This document shows, in pieces, positions 43,070 to 52,550 of a stretch of 64,000 nucleotides of DNA. Within the stretch, counting starts at the first letter, position 1, and each line of letters begins with the position of its first letter. The DNA comes from Streptomyces sp. Tu 3180 (GTDB lineage: Bacteria; Actinomycetota; Actinomycetes; Streptomycetales; Streptomycetaceae), in contig NZ_WOXS01000002.1 in assembly GCF_009852415.1 (NCBI RefSeq), positions 3,246,501-3,310,500 on the forward strand, given 5' to 3'. Below the pieces are notes generated by a model, which was not told the origin of the DNA, made no database searches, and saw only the letters and a list, made by a program, of their open reading frames with translations. The position numbers and the translations under genes were made by a program.

Positions 43070-45451
43070 ATGAGCGACGAGCCGCAGCCGCAGCAGCCCG
43101 GCCCGAGCCGGGCACCGAGACAGCCTCAGGCGGCCGACGCCCCGCAGCGGCCGGCGGGGGGCGGGGGCAAGGACAGGCGCACCGGACGGCGCCGGCTGAT
43201 CCCCACCCGGCGCATGGTGCTGGGCACCCTCCTCGTCGGCGCCCTGCTGGTCGTCGGAGGCTTCGTCCTCGGCTACACGCTGGTGCAGATCCCGTCCGCC
43301 AACGCCCTCGCCCTCCAGCAGGCCAACGTCTACCTGTACGCCGACGGCACCGTCCTCGCCCGCGACGGCGAGGTCAACCGGGAGAACGTCTCCCTCGACC
43401 GGATCTCGAAGGACGCCCAGCACGCCGTCCTGGCCGCCGAGGACCGCGACTTCTACAGCGAGTCCGCGATCGACCCCCAGGCCATGGTCCGCGCCGCCTG
43501 GAACACCGCCACCGGCAAGGGCAAGCAGTCCGGCTCCACGATCACCCAGCAGTACGTGAAGAACTACTACCTGCGCCAGGAGCAGACCGTCACCCGCAAG
43601 GTGAAGGAGTTCTTCATCGCCATCAAGCTGGACCGCGAGCAGACCAAGGACCAGATCCTCGAGGGCTACCTCAACACCAGCTACTTCGGCCGCAACGCCT
43701 ACGGCGTCCAGGCCGCCGCCCACGCCTACTACGGCATCGACGCGAGGGACCTGGACGCCGGCCGCGCCGCCTACCTCGCCGCCCTGGTCAACGCCCCCAG
43801 CCAGTACGACGTCGTCGCCCACCCGGAGAACCGCCCGGCCGTCGAGGCCCGCTGGAACTACGTCCTGGACGGCATGGTCGAGGAGGGCTGGCTCAGCGCG
43901 TCCGAGCGCGCCGGCATGGAGTTCCCGGCACCCAGGGCGAGCACCCTCTCCACCGGCCTGTCCGGCCAGCGCGGCTACATCGTGCGCATCGTGAAGGACC
44001 ACCTGATCGAGAACGGGCTCGTCGACGAGGCCTCGCTCGACGCGGGCGGCTACCGCATCACCACCACCCTCCACAAGGACAAGCAGGACGCCTTCGTCGA
44101 CGCCGTCAACGACAAGCTGATCGACCGGCTCGACCAGGAGAACCGCAAGGCCGACACCTACGTCCGCGCGGGCGGCGCCTCCATCGACACGAAGACCGGC
44201 AAGGTCGTCGCGATGTACAACGGCATCGACTACGTCAAGCAGTACACCCCCAACGCCACCCGCCGGGACTACCAGGTCGGCTCCTCCTTCAAGCCGTTCG
44301 TGTTCACCGCCGCCGTCGACAACGGGTCCCGCACCCAGGACGGCCGCCCCATCACCCCGAACACGGTCTACGACGGCACCAGCGAGCGCCCCGTCGAGGG
44401 CTGGAGCGGCGACCGCTACGCCCCCGAGAACGAGGACCACCGCGACTACGGCGACATCACCGTCCGCGAGGCCACCGACAAGTCGGTGAACGCCGTGTAC
44501 GCGCAGATGGCCGTGGACGTCGGCCCCGACGAGGTCAGGCGGACCGCGATCGACCTGGGCCTGGCCGCGGACACGCCCAGCCTGGACGACGCCGGCCCGT
44601 CCATCGCCCTCGGCGTGGCCACCGCCAGCGTGCTGGACATGGCCCAGGCGTACGCGACCCTCGCCAACCACGGCGAGCACGGCACGTACACGATGATCGA
44701 GAAGATCACCAGGGGCGGGACGGAGACGGTGGAGCTGCCCGCGCGCAGGACCCACCAGGCCGTCAGCCGCCAGGCCGCCGACACCACCACCCACGTCCTG
44801 CGCGGCGTCGTCCAGAACGGCACCGCCACCGCCGCCCTCTCCGCGGGCCGCCCCGCCGCCGGCAAGACCGGCACCGCGGAGGAGGACAGGGCCGCCTGGT
44901 TCGCCGGCTACACCCCCGAACTGGCCACCGTCGTCGCCGTCATGGGCCAGGACCCCGTCACCGCCGCGCAGAAGGAGCTCTACGGCGTCATGGGCCTGCC
45001 CCGCATCAACGGCGGCGGCGCACCCGCCGAGATCTGGGGCCAGTACACCCGGGAGGCCCTCCGGGGCGAGCCGGTCCAGGACTTCGACCTGCGGCTCCAG
45101 CCCGGCGCCGACCGGCCCCAGCCGTCCGCCGACGCCACCGGCACCGACCCGGCCACCAGTGACCCGGCCGGCGACGGCGAGACGCCGGACGGCGGGGAGA
45201 CGCAGGACCGCACCCCCGGCACCTCCCCGGGACAGACCGACGGCGGGACGCAGGAGCAGACCGACGGCACCACCGCGACCGGTGGCACCGGCGACGGGGG
45301 AACCGACGGCGCCACCACCTCGGACGGCACGACCGACGACACCACCGGCGGGGACACCGGCGGCGGGGAGACGGGCGACGACGACAACGACGACGGTGGC
45401 GGCGGCGGTCTGACCGGTGCCCTCATCCAGGGCGGCCGGGAACGGGACTAG
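43070..45451 (+). CDS. Bifunctional penicillin-binding protein (transglycosylase/transpeptidase)
   Basis: This 793-residue class A PBP has a cytoplasmic Pro/Gln-rich tail and one membrane anchor (MVLGTLLVGALLVVGGFVLGYTL). The glycosyltransferase domain has AEDRDFYSESAID, GSTITQQYVKNYYL and NTSYFGRNAYGVQAAAHAYYG. The transpeptidase has SSFKPF (Ser nucleophile), SVN and KTGTAEE. The last 100 residues are Thr/Asp/Gly repeats, a cell-wall linker. It polymerises and cross-links peptidoglycan. The alternative start is GTG 43061. Confidence 0.93.
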   Translation: MSDEPQPQQPGPSRAPRQPQAADAPQRPAGGGGKDRRTGRRRLIPTRRMVLGTLLVGALLVVGGFVLGYTLVQIPSANALALQQANVYLYADGTVLARDGEVNRENVSLDRISKDAQHAVLAAEDRDFYSESAIDPQAMVRAAWNTATGKGKQSGSTITQQYVKNYYLRQEQTVTRKVKEFFIAIKLDREQTKDQILEGYLNTSYFGRNAYGVQAAAHAYYGIDARDLDAGRAAYLAALVNAPSQYDVVAHPENRPAVEARWNYVLDGMVEEGWLSASERAGMEFPAPRASTLSTGLSGQRGYIVRIVKDHLIENGLVDEASLDAGGYRITTTLHKDKQDAFVDAVNDKLIDRLDQENRKADTYVRAGGASIDTKTGKVVAMYNGIDYVKQYTPNATRRDYQVGSSFKPFVFTAAVDNGSRTQDGRPITPNTVYDGTSERPVEGWSGDRYAPENEDHRDYGDITVREATDKSVNAVYAQMAVDVGPDEVRRTAIDLGLAADTPSLDDAGPSIALGVATASVLDMAQAYATLANHGEHGTYTMIEKITRGGTETVELPARRTHQAVSRQAADTTTHVLRGVVQNGTATAALSAGRPAAGKTGTAEEDRAAWFAGYTPELATVVAVMGQDPVTAAQKELYGVMGLPRINGGGAPAEIWGQYTREALRGEPVQDFDLRLQPGADRPQPSADATGTDPATSDPAGDGETPDGGETQDRTPGTSPGQTDGGTQEQTDGTTATGGTGDGGTDGATTSDGTTDDTTGGDTGGGETGDDDNDDGGGGGLTGALIQGGRERD

Positions 45452-45695
45452 GCCCGGTCCGGCCGTCCGCGCCCCGCGCCCCTCGCCCCGGCCCCGGTCC
45501 TTCGTCCCGCCCTCCCGTCCCGGCCCCGGCCCTCGTCCCGTGACCGCCCGCGGGGCACCCCGGGAGGTGCCGCCGGGGACCGGGCGGGACGAGGGGGCGG
45601 GAGCGTGAAGTGCCCGTGAAAACCCTGTGGAAGCGGTGTCGGTGGGGCCGCTTATGCTGCACCGGACGATCACGCGGGACCAGGGAGGGCGCGGC

Positions 45696-46679
45696 ATGTT
45701 CGGCAGGCTGTTCGGCGGGGGCACGGAGAGACCGGCGGCGGATCCGCACGCCCTTCCCGTCCCGCGCAAGAAGAACGGGATGTACCGGCTGCGCGCGCTC
45801 GGGGACACGCGGGTGCTCGCGCTGGTGGAGGCGGCCGACGCCGGTGACTGGGCCGAGGTCAGGGCGGCGCTGGCCCCCTTCGACCTCGGCCGCGACCACC
45901 GGGTCCTCGGTGAACTGGCCGTCCTGGACGGCGTGCAGGACTGGATCGGCCGGGCCGTCGAGGAGGACAAGGAGCACCGGGCGGAGGCCCTGCTGATATC
46001 CGGGGCGCGCCACATCAGCTGGGGCTGGGAGGCGCGCACCGCCGCGCGCGCCGCGGACGTCACGCAGGAGCAGTGGCGGGTCTTCCACGAGCGCCTCCAC
46101 ATCGCCGAGGAGCAGCTGCTCGAGGCCGCCGAGCTGCGGCCGGAGTGGGTCACGCCGTGGCGTCAGCTCCTCACCTCCGGCCGCGGCATGTCGCTGGGCG
46201 CCGCCGTCAACGAGACCCGGTTCGACGCCGGCCTGCGCCGCGACCCGCTGGATCCGGACATCCACACCGAGTGGCTGGCGCAGCTGCAGCCCCGTTGGGG
46301 CGGGGAGCCCGGCCAGGCCCTGGCGTTCGCCCGCGAGGCGTTCGCCCGCGCCCCGCAGGGGCACCCCCTGGGCTGCGTGATCGCCATGGCGCACATCGAG
46401 GAATGGGTCGAGTCGGACCGCGGGGACTGCCTGGAGACCCCCGGGATCCAGGCCGAGTTGCGGAACGCGGCCGACCACAGCATCCTCCACCCCGCCTACG
46501 TGCGCCGCCCGGGCTGGCAGCACGACTTCAACGTGTTCGCCATGGCCCTGTCGCTGGCGGACGAACGCCACACGGCCCGGCGCGTCTTCCAGGCGCTGGA
46601 CGGTGCCTTCACCACCTGGCCCTGGACCTTCTTCGCCGAGCCCGAGAAGCAGTTCGCCCGCCGCCAGCGCCGCGCCTGA
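45696..46679 (+). CDS. Unknown helical protein
   Basis: This 327-residue protein is mostly helical and aromatic-rich, with repeated Trp/Glu patterns (GDWAEVRAALAPFDLGRDHRVL, EQWRVFHERLHIAEEQLLEAAELRPEW), possibly TPR-like repeats. ATG 45696 follows an AGGGAGGG. It precedes an Hsp90-like gene by 46 nt on the same strand. I do not recognise the family. Confidence 0.6.
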   Translation: MFGRLFGGGTERPAADPHALPVPRKKNGMYRLRALGDTRVLALVEAADAGDWAEVRAALAPFDLGRDHRVLGELAVLDGVQDWIGRAVEEDKEHRAEALLISGARHISWGWEARTAARAADVTQEQWRVFHERLHIAEEQLLEAAELRPEWVTPWRQLLTSGRGMSLGAAVNETRFDAGLRRDPLDPDIHTEWLAQLQPRWGGEPGQALAFAREAFARAPQGHPLGCVIAMAHIEEWVESDRGDCLETPGIQAELRNAADHSILHPAYVRRPGWQHDFNVFAMALSLADERHTARRVFQALDGAFTTWPWTFFAEPEKQFARRQRRA

Positions 46680-46725
46680 GCACACGCCCGCCCCGTCGCC
46701 CCTCCCTCCCACCCCGGACTGCCCG

Positions 46726-48609
46726 ATGAACCTGCCCGACAACGCCGCGAACCCGGCCGGCGCCGACCGCACCTTCCAGGTGGACCTGCGCGGCCTCGTC
46801 GACCTCCTCTCCCACCACCTCTACTCCAGCCCCCGCGTCTACCTGCGCGAACTGATGCAGAACGCGGTGGACGCGCTGACAGCCCGGCACCGCCTCGAAC
46901 CGGACGCCCCCACCGGCGCCTTCGGCGTCCGCCTGTACGCCGACGGTTCGGTGGTCCGCGTCGAGGACGACGGCGTCGGTCTCACCGAGACCGACGTGCA
47001 CGCCTTCCTCGCCACGATCGGCCGCAGCAGCAAGCGCGCCATGGGGGTCCCCCCGGACGAGCCCATTCGAGGCTGGGGGAAGATCACCGAGCAACGCGGC
47101 GACTTCATCGGCCAGTTCGGGATCGGCCTGCTCTCCTGCTTCCTGGTCGCGGACGAGATCCACGTCCTGAGCCGCTCCGCCCGCACCCCCGACGCACCCG
47201 CCGTGGAGTGGCGGGGACGCGGCGACGGCAGCTACACCGTCCGCACCCTGCCCGCCTCCGCCCGCCCCCGGCCCGGCACCACCGTCACGCTGACGCCGCG
47301 CGCCGACGCGGGCGAGTGGACCCGGCCCGCGCAGGTGCACGCGCTGGCCCGCCACTTCGGCTCCCTGCTGCGCCACCCGGTGACCTTCGACGACGGCACG
47401 GGCGGCCCGGGCACGGCCGTCAACCCCGAGCCCGCCCCCTGGGCGCGGACCTACCCCACGCCGGGGGCCCGCTCCCGCGCGCTGGCCGCGTACGGCGAGG
47501 AGGTCTTCGGGTTCACCCCGCTGGACACCGTCGAGCTGGACCTGCCGGCCGTGGGCCTGAAGGGCATCGCGTGCGTGCTGCCCGAGGCGGTGCCGGCCGG
47601 GCGCCGCCACGGCCACCGCGTGCACGTCAAGGGCATGCTGCTGTCCGAGCAGGCCGAGGAGATCCTGCCCGAGTGGGCGTTCTTCGTCCGCTGCGTCGTC
47701 GACGCCGAGAGCCTGCGCCCGACCGCGTCCCGCGAGGCGCTGTACGAGGACGACACCCTCGCCGCCGTCCGCGACGCCCTCGCCGGGAAGCTGCGCGCGT
47801 GGATCGCCCGGGCCGCCGCCAGCGACCCGGACCTGCTGAACCGCTTCCTGCAGACCCACCACCTGGCCGTGAAGTCGCTCGCGGTGCACGACGACGAGAT
47901 CCTGCGGATGCTGCTGCCCTGGCTGCCGTTCGAGACCACCGACGGGCACACCACCCTCGACGAGTTCGCGCGCACCCACCGCACCGTGCTCGTGACGTCG
48001 AGCGTGGAGGAGTTCCGGCAGGTCGCGGCGATCGCCTCGGCCGCCGGGCTCGGCGTCGTCAACGGCGGCTACACCTACGACCGCGAACTGGTCCACCGGC
48101 TGCCCGAGATCAGGCCCGAGGCCGCGGTCGCCGATCTCGACCCGGCGACCCTCACCGCCCACCTCGACCCCGTCGACCGGGAGACGGAACTGGCCGCCGC
48201 GGCCTACCTCGCCCTGGCCCGCGACGCCCTCGCCGTCTTCGACTGCGACGTCGCGCTGCGCACCTTCCAGCCCGCCTCCGCCCCCGCCCTCCTCGTCGAC
48301 AGCCGCGAGGCCCGGCACGAGCGCACCCGCTCCCAGCTCGCCCGCGAGCAGGAGGGCGGCCTGTGGGGCGACATCCTCGGCGCCCTGCGCCAGGAGGCGC
48401 CGCGGGCCCAGCTGATCCTCAACCAGCTCAACCCGCTGGTACGCACCGCCGTCGCCATCGACGAGCCCGAACTGGCCCGCACCAGCGCCGAGGCCCTCTA
48501 CGGGCAGGCCGCGCTGCTGTCCCGGCGCCCGCTCAGGCCCGCCGAGTCGAGCCTGATCAACCGCTCCTTCCTCGACCTTCTCGCCCACGCTCTGCGCAAG
48601 GACAGCTGA
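46726..48609 (+). CDS. Hsp90-family ATPase (HtpG-like, short)
   Basis: This 627-residue protein has the Hsp90 N-terminal ATPase: VYLRELMQNAVDAL, RVEDDGVGLTE, and GDFIGQFGIGLLSCFLVADEI. A middle domain follows (GVNPL-like segments, RPTASREALYEDD). The C-terminal dimerisation part is shorter than in HtpG. It overlaps no neighbour, but the TPR-like gene begins 2 nt after its stop. The pair recurs in Streptomyces, probably as a chaperone and adaptor. Clients are unknown. Confidence 0.88.
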   Translation: MNLPDNAANPAGADRTFQVDLRGLVDLLSHHLYSSPRVYLRELMQNAVDALTARHRLEPDAPTGAFGVRLYADGSVVRVEDDGVGLTETDVHAFLATIGRSSKRAMGVPPDEPIRGWGKITEQRGDFIGQFGIGLLSCFLVADEIHVLSRSARTPDAPAVEWRGRGDGSYTVRTLPASARPRPGTTVTLTPRADAGEWTRPAQVHALARHFGSLLRHPVTFDDGTGGPGTAVNPEPAPWARTYPTPGARSRALAAYGEEVFGFTPLDTVELDLPAVGLKGIACVLPEAVPAGRRHGHRVHVKGMLLSEQAEEILPEWAFFVRCVVDAESLRPTASREALYEDDTLAAVRDALAGKLRAWIARAAASDPDLLNRFLQTHHLAVKSLAVHDDEILRMLLPWLPFETTDGHTTLDEFARTHRTVLVTSSVEEFRQVAAIASAAGLGVVNGGYTYDRELVHRLPEIRPEAAVADLDPATLTAHLDPVDRETELAAAAYLALARDALAVFDCDVALRTFQPASAPALLVDSREARHERTRSQLAREQEGGLWGDILGALRQEAPRAQLILNQLNPLVRTAVAIDEPELARTSAEALYGQAALLSRRPLRPAESSLINRSFLDLLAHALRKDS

Positions 48610-48611
48610 CG

Positions 48612-51554
48612 ATGCCGACCGCACCCCAGACCACCGACGAGCTGTACCAGGCGCTCCAGGAGAACGACCGGCGCCCCTACGGCCGCACCCGCACCGTCAC
48701 CGCCGAGGAACTCGTCGACGCCGCGGAGCAGTTCGCCGAGCCCGTCCCGCTGATCCACGCGCTGCTCGAACTCCAGGAGGCGTACACCTACGGCTCCGAG
48801 CCCCGCAAGTCGCCCGTCGTCTTCGCCCGTCTGCTCACCCTCTTCGACGAGCAGCCCGACGTCTTCGACGAGCGCCTGCGCCACATGCTGTTCTGGCGGT
48901 TCAAGTGGGTGGCGAACGCCCTGCGCGCGCTGCCGGAGATACCGCTGGCCAGCCTGCGCCAGTGGCTCACCGAGATGCGCGACCGGTACGAGAAGGCCGG
49001 CCTCGGCCTCCAGCCGTACTACGGGCAGGCGTACCAGCTCGCCGCCCACACCGGCGAGGACACCTCCCTCGCCTACGAGCTGTGGGCGGGCCGCGCCCGC
49101 ACCCGGCTCAGCGACTGCGAGGCCTGCGAGATCTGCGAGCGCGCCCTGTACCACCTCGCGGCGGGCGACGACGAGCGTGCGCTGCGCACCTGGGAGCCCG
49201 TCCTGGCCGGGAAGGAGTCGTGCCAGGAGGAGCCGGCCCGCTCCGTCTCGTACGCGCTGCTGCCCCTGCTGCGCACCGGCCGCGCCGACCGGGCGCGCGA
49301 ACTGCACCTCGCCGGCCACCGCCTCTGCCGCCGCAACCCCTCGATGTCCGGGGAGGTCGGCCGCCACCTGGAGTTCTGCGCGCTGACCGGCAACGAGGCC
49401 CGCGGCCTGGAACTGCTCGCCGAGAACCGGAACCTGTTCGACGAGGTGCACTCGCCCCGGGACCTGTACGACTTCCTCACCGGCGTGGAGGTCCTCCTCC
49501 AGCGCGTCGAACTCCTCGGCCACGGCGAACTGCCCGCCGCCGGGTACGCGGGCCGCGCCTGGACGGTGGCCGGCCTGCGCGCCGAGGTGCGCGGCCGCGC
49601 CGACGACCTCGCCGCCCGCTTCGACGCCCGCAACGGCACCACGGCCCACACCGACCGCCGCAGGGCCCGCCTCGACCGCGCCCCGCTCCTGGACGCGCTG
49701 GAGCTGACCCTGCGCACCCGCAGCCTCGACGACGTGGCCCCGGCCGCCCCGGCCGCCGCGCCCGCCGTCCGTACGGCCGCCGACGTCCCCGACGCGCTGC
49801 CCGAGCTCATCCTCCGGGCCCGGGCCCTGGACGAGCAGGGGCACCCGGACGCGCAGGCCTGCTGGGCGCGGCTGCGCACGCTCGCCGCCGCCCGCGACTA
49901 CGTCCACCCCGACGACCCGGCCGTGGGCCCGTTCGTACGGCTGCGCGCGGACCTGCTCGCCGAGGAGGCGAGCCGGGCGGGCCGGAAGGACGAGTACGCC
50001 GACGCCGTCGCCCTCCACGAGGAGGCCGCGGGCCTGTACGACGACGCCGGGGAGCCGGGGCACGCGGCGTTCGCCCGCGCCTGCGCCCTGCTCGCCGCCG
50101 CCGAGATCCCCGGGCAGGACACCGGCGGAGCCGGCGCGGCCGGGGCGAAGGCCGCCGCGCTGACCGCCGCCCACGCGTCCCTGGTCCGCCTGCACGAGGA
50201 GACGCCCGGCCTCGCCCCGTACCAGGAGGCCCGCCTGCTGCGGCTGCGGGCGACCGCGCTCGGCCTGCGCCTGCAGACGACGGGCAGCGAGGAGCACGTC
50301 GCACCGGTCCTCGCCGAGGCGGACCTGCTGCACGCGTTCGCCACCCGGCACGACATCGCCGGGCAGGTCTCCGGCGCCCTGCTGCTGCGGGCCAGCACGT
50401 ACGCCCTCTCCGGCGACCTGCCCGCCGCGGTCACCGAGATCGACGCCCTCCTCGACCGGCTGAAGGCGCACGGCCCCGCCTGGCACCTGCCCCGCACGCT
50501 CGGACTGCGCGGTCGGCTCCGGCTCGGCCTCCAGGACGCGGAGGCCGCGCACGCGGACCTGACCGAGGCCCTGCGACGGGCGGCCGACTGGCCGGCCGAC
50601 GCGGTCGACGCCGCCCGCCTCCACGGTGACCTGGCCGAGGCCGTCATGCACCTGGGCCGCCCCGACGAGGCGCTGCGGCACCTGACCCGCTCCGCGGAGC
50701 TGGAGCTGCGCCACGGCAGCCGGACGGACGCGTTCTGCACCTACAGCAACGCGGCCCGGCTCAGCCTCGACCTGGGCCGCGTCGAGGACTGCATCGCGCT
50801 GCTCGACTCCCTGCTGGCCGAACCGGACGTCGCCGCGGGAGAGCTGGACGACCGGCTCGTCGCCCAGCTGCGCCTGACCCGCGCCCGCGCGCTGCACGCG
50901 GGCGCGGACCTCAAGGCCGCCACGGCGGAGTTCGTCGCCCTCGCCGCCGAGTCGGCCGGCTGGGACGACGACCCGGGCAGCCACGCCATGATCGCCGCGG
51001 AGACCGCCGTGCTGCTCGGCGAGTCCGGCGAGTTCGGCCGGGCCCGCGAGGCCGCGGACCAGGCGCTCGCCGCCCACGCCCGGGCCCCGCGCTACGAGCA
51101 GCTCAGCGGCTGCCTGCGCGAGCTCGCCCGTCTCCAGGCCCAGCGGCAGGGCCCCGACGGCCTGGCGGACGCCCGTGCCTTCCTCGCCGACGCCGGCCGG
51201 ATCGCCGACGAGGCCCGCGCCGCCGGGTACGAGGCCCACGGCCGCTCCCTGGACACCGCCCTGGCCTACGAGCACGGGCGGGTGGGCGCCTACGCCGGTG
51301 CGTACGAGGACGCCCTGGCCGCCCTGGAGAAGGCCCTCGCCCTGCTCGGCGAGCCGGGACCGGAGCAGGACCGGGCCGGCGAGTGGGCCGAGTGCGTCCG
51401 CCTCGCGGGCGCCGTGGAGGGCATCTACCTGGAACGGCCCGCGCCCGCCCTGGCCCGCCTCGACGCGGCGGTCTCCCGCCTCACCGCCCTGGGCCACACC
51501 GAGGAGACCGAACCGCTGGCCTCCCTGGCGGCCCGGCTGCGCGACGAGGAGTGA
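48612..51554 (+). CDS. Large TPR-like repeat protein, partner of the Hsp90-like ATPase
   Basis: This 980-residue protein consists largely of Ala/Leu-rich helical pairs of TPR type (for example DLAEAVMHLGRPDEALRHLTRSAELELRHG, RAREAADQALAAHARAPRYEQL). It has a CEACEICERAL cysteine cluster near residue 170. It lies 2 nt downstream of the Hsp90-like gene, and TPR proteins commonly act as Hsp90 co-chaperones. The role is inferred only. Confidence 0.75.
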   Translation: MPTAPQTTDELYQALQENDRRPYGRTRTVTAEELVDAAEQFAEPVPLIHALLELQEAYTYGSEPRKSPVVFARLLTLFDEQPDVFDERLRHMLFWRFKWVANALRALPEIPLASLRQWLTEMRDRYEKAGLGLQPYYGQAYQLAAHTGEDTSLAYELWAGRARTRLSDCEACEICERALYHLAAGDDERALRTWEPVLAGKESCQEEPARSVSYALLPLLRTGRADRARELHLAGHRLCRRNPSMSGEVGRHLEFCALTGNEARGLELLAENRNLFDEVHSPRDLYDFLTGVEVLLQRVELLGHGELPAAGYAGRAWTVAGLRAEVRGRADDLAARFDARNGTTAHTDRRRARLDRAPLLDALELTLRTRSLDDVAPAAPAAAPAVRTAADVPDALPELILRARALDEQGHPDAQACWARLRTLAAARDYVHPDDPAVGPFVRLRADLLAEEASRAGRKDEYADAVALHEEAAGLYDDAGEPGHAAFARACALLAAAEIPGQDTGGAGAAGAKAAALTAAHASLVRLHEETPGLAPYQEARLLRLRATALGLRLQTTGSEEHVAPVLAEADLLHAFATRHDIAGQVSGALLLRASTYALSGDLPAAVTEIDALLDRLKAHGPAWHLPRTLGLRGRLRLGLQDAEAAHADLTEALRRAADWPADAVDAARLHGDLAEAVMHLGRPDEALRHLTRSAELELRHGSRTDAFCTYSNAARLSLDLGRVEDCIALLDSLLAEPDVAAGELDDRLVAQLRLTRARALHAGADLKAATAEFVALAAESAGWDDDPGSHAMIAAETAVLLGESGEFGRAREAADQALAAHARAPRYEQLSGCLRELARLQAQRQGPDGLADARAFLADAGRIADEARAAGYEAHGRSLDTALAYEHGRVGAYAGAYEDALAALEKALALLGEPGPEQDRAGEWAECVRLAGAVEGIYLERPAPALARLDAAVSRLTALGHTEETEPLASLAARLRDEE

Positions 51555-51572
51555 CACGGCGGGCCCGGCGCC

Positions 51573-51614
51573 GGGGCACGGGCCCGTCCCGGCACCGGGA
51601 CGGGCCCGTGCCCC
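51573..51614. terminator. Bidirectional terminator
   Basis: An 18-bp perfect stem (51573-51590 with 51597-51614, 6-nt loop) lies between the converging TPR gene and gdx. Confidence 0.8.
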
Positions 51615-51615
51615 C

Positions 51616-51936
51616 TCAGTGGCCGGAGGTCGCCTTCAGCCCCACCACGGCGACCACCAGCAGACAGACGAAGAAGATCCGGGCGGCGGTCACCGGCTCC
51701 CCCAGCACCACCATGCCCAGCACCGCCGCCCCGGCCGCGCCGATCCCCACCCACACGCCGTAGGCCGTACCGATGGGCAGCGTACGGGCGGCGTAGGACA
51801 GCAGCAGCATGCTGCCGACGATGCCGGCACCCGTGAGAACGCTGGGGACGAGGCGGGTGAAGCCGTCGGTGTACTTCATGCCGACCGCCCAGCCGACCTC
51901 CAGCAGACCGGCGACGACGAGCAGAACCCAGGCCAT
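51616..51936 (-). CDS. gdx: SMR-family guanidinium exporter (Gdx/SugE)
   Basis: This 106-residue protein has four transmembrane helices and the SMR fold. The essential acidic residue is Glu13 in GLLEVGWAVGMKY, a pattern of the SugE/Gdx group rather than the multidrug EmrE group. GGAGGTG 6 nt before ATG 51936 sets the start. Gdx proteins exchange guanidinium for protons. The guanidine-III riboswitch just upstream fits this function directly. Confidence 0.88.
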   Translation of the reverse strand: MAWVLLVVAGLLEVGWAVGMKYTDGFTRLVPSVLTGAGIVGSMLLLSYAARTLPIGTAYGVWVGIGAAGAAVLGMVVLGEPVTAARIFFVCLLVVAVVGLKATSGH

Positions 51937-51970
51937 GACGGGCACCTCCGGGACACGAACGGAAACGGGG

Positions 51971-52015
51971 GTGCGTCGTCTTTGCCTTCACCCGGTACGG
52001 CGCGTCTCGTCGGGG
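51971..52015 (-). promoter_or_regulatory. Guanidine-III (mini ykkC-III) riboswitch
   Basis: The minus-strand sequence from 52015 to 51971 matches the class almost base for base. GACGAGACGCGCCGTACC is followed by GGGTGAAGGCAAAGACGACGC, which includes the conserved ACGAG, GCGCCGUACC and AAGACGRCGC elements of the pseudoknot. It ends 34 nt before the gdx start and overlaps nothing else. Binding guanidinium would switch on the exporter. Confidence 0.85.
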
Positions 52016-52067
52016 CCCGTGGAGCCACGGGGGCTCCGCACGGGTCCTTCCACTCTAACCACGGCGA

Positions 52068-52109
52068 CGGGGAAGGGGCCGGTGACCATGGTCACCGGCC
52101 CCTTCCCCG
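52068..52109. terminator. Perfect 42-nt palindrome, terminator
   Basis: Two 21-nt arms pair perfectly with no unpaired centre around ACCATGGT. It lies downstream of the GroES-like gene and upstream of the riboswitch, isolating one from the other. Confidence 0.7.
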
Positions 52110-52149
52110 CTCTTGCGCGGAACTGACGGAACTGACGAATCTGACGGTC

Positions 52150-52506
52150 CTACAGGTACAAGCCGGTCGAGTCCTCGGAGCCCTCGAAGCGGTCCGCGGC
52201 CACGGCGTGCAGGTCGCGCTCCCGCATCAGCACGTACCCGACGCCCCGCACCTCGACCTCCGCCCGGTCCTCCGGATCGAACAGCACCCGGTCACCCGGC
52301 TCCACGGTCCGTACGTTCTGTCCCACCGCGACGACCTCGGCCCAGGCCAGCCGGCGGCCCACCGCCGCCGTCGCGGGAATCAGGATCCCGCCCCCGGAAC
52401 GCCGCTCGCCCTCGCTCTTGTCCTGCCGCACGAGTACGCGGTCGTGCAGCATCCGGATGGGCAGCTTGTCGTCCTGGGAGCTGTGCTCGTGTCTGTTGGC
52501 GCTCAC
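52150..52506 (-). CDS. GroES-like co-chaperonin family protein
   Basis: This 118-residue protein has the GroES-type beta barrel: PIRMLHDRVLVRQD, GGGILIPATA, and AEVVAVGQNVRTVEPGDRVLFDP. It is not next to a groEL gene and has an N-terminal extension of 16 residues, so it is a paralogue rather than the main GroES. GTG 52506 is the likely start. Confidence 0.85.
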   Translation of the reverse strand: MSANRHEHSSQDDKLPIRMLHDRVLVRQDKSEGERRSGGGILIPATAAVGRRLAWAEVVAVGQNVRTVEPGDRVLFDPEDRAEVEVRGVGYVLMRERDLHAVAADRFEGSEDSTGLYL

Positions 52507-52550
52507 GTCCTGAAACCTACCTGCCTCCGCCGCGCTCGCACGCGGGTGGG

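Noticed and set aside
42704..46153. Open frame of 1,149 codons opposite the penicillin-binding protein
   Set aside because: It is antisense to PBP motifs and consists of Gly/Val/Arg-rich low-complexity sequence.
51946..52060. Guanidine-I (ykkC) riboswitch upstream of the SMR gene
   Set aside because: The long class I core is absent. The short pseudoknot sequence fits guanidine-III.
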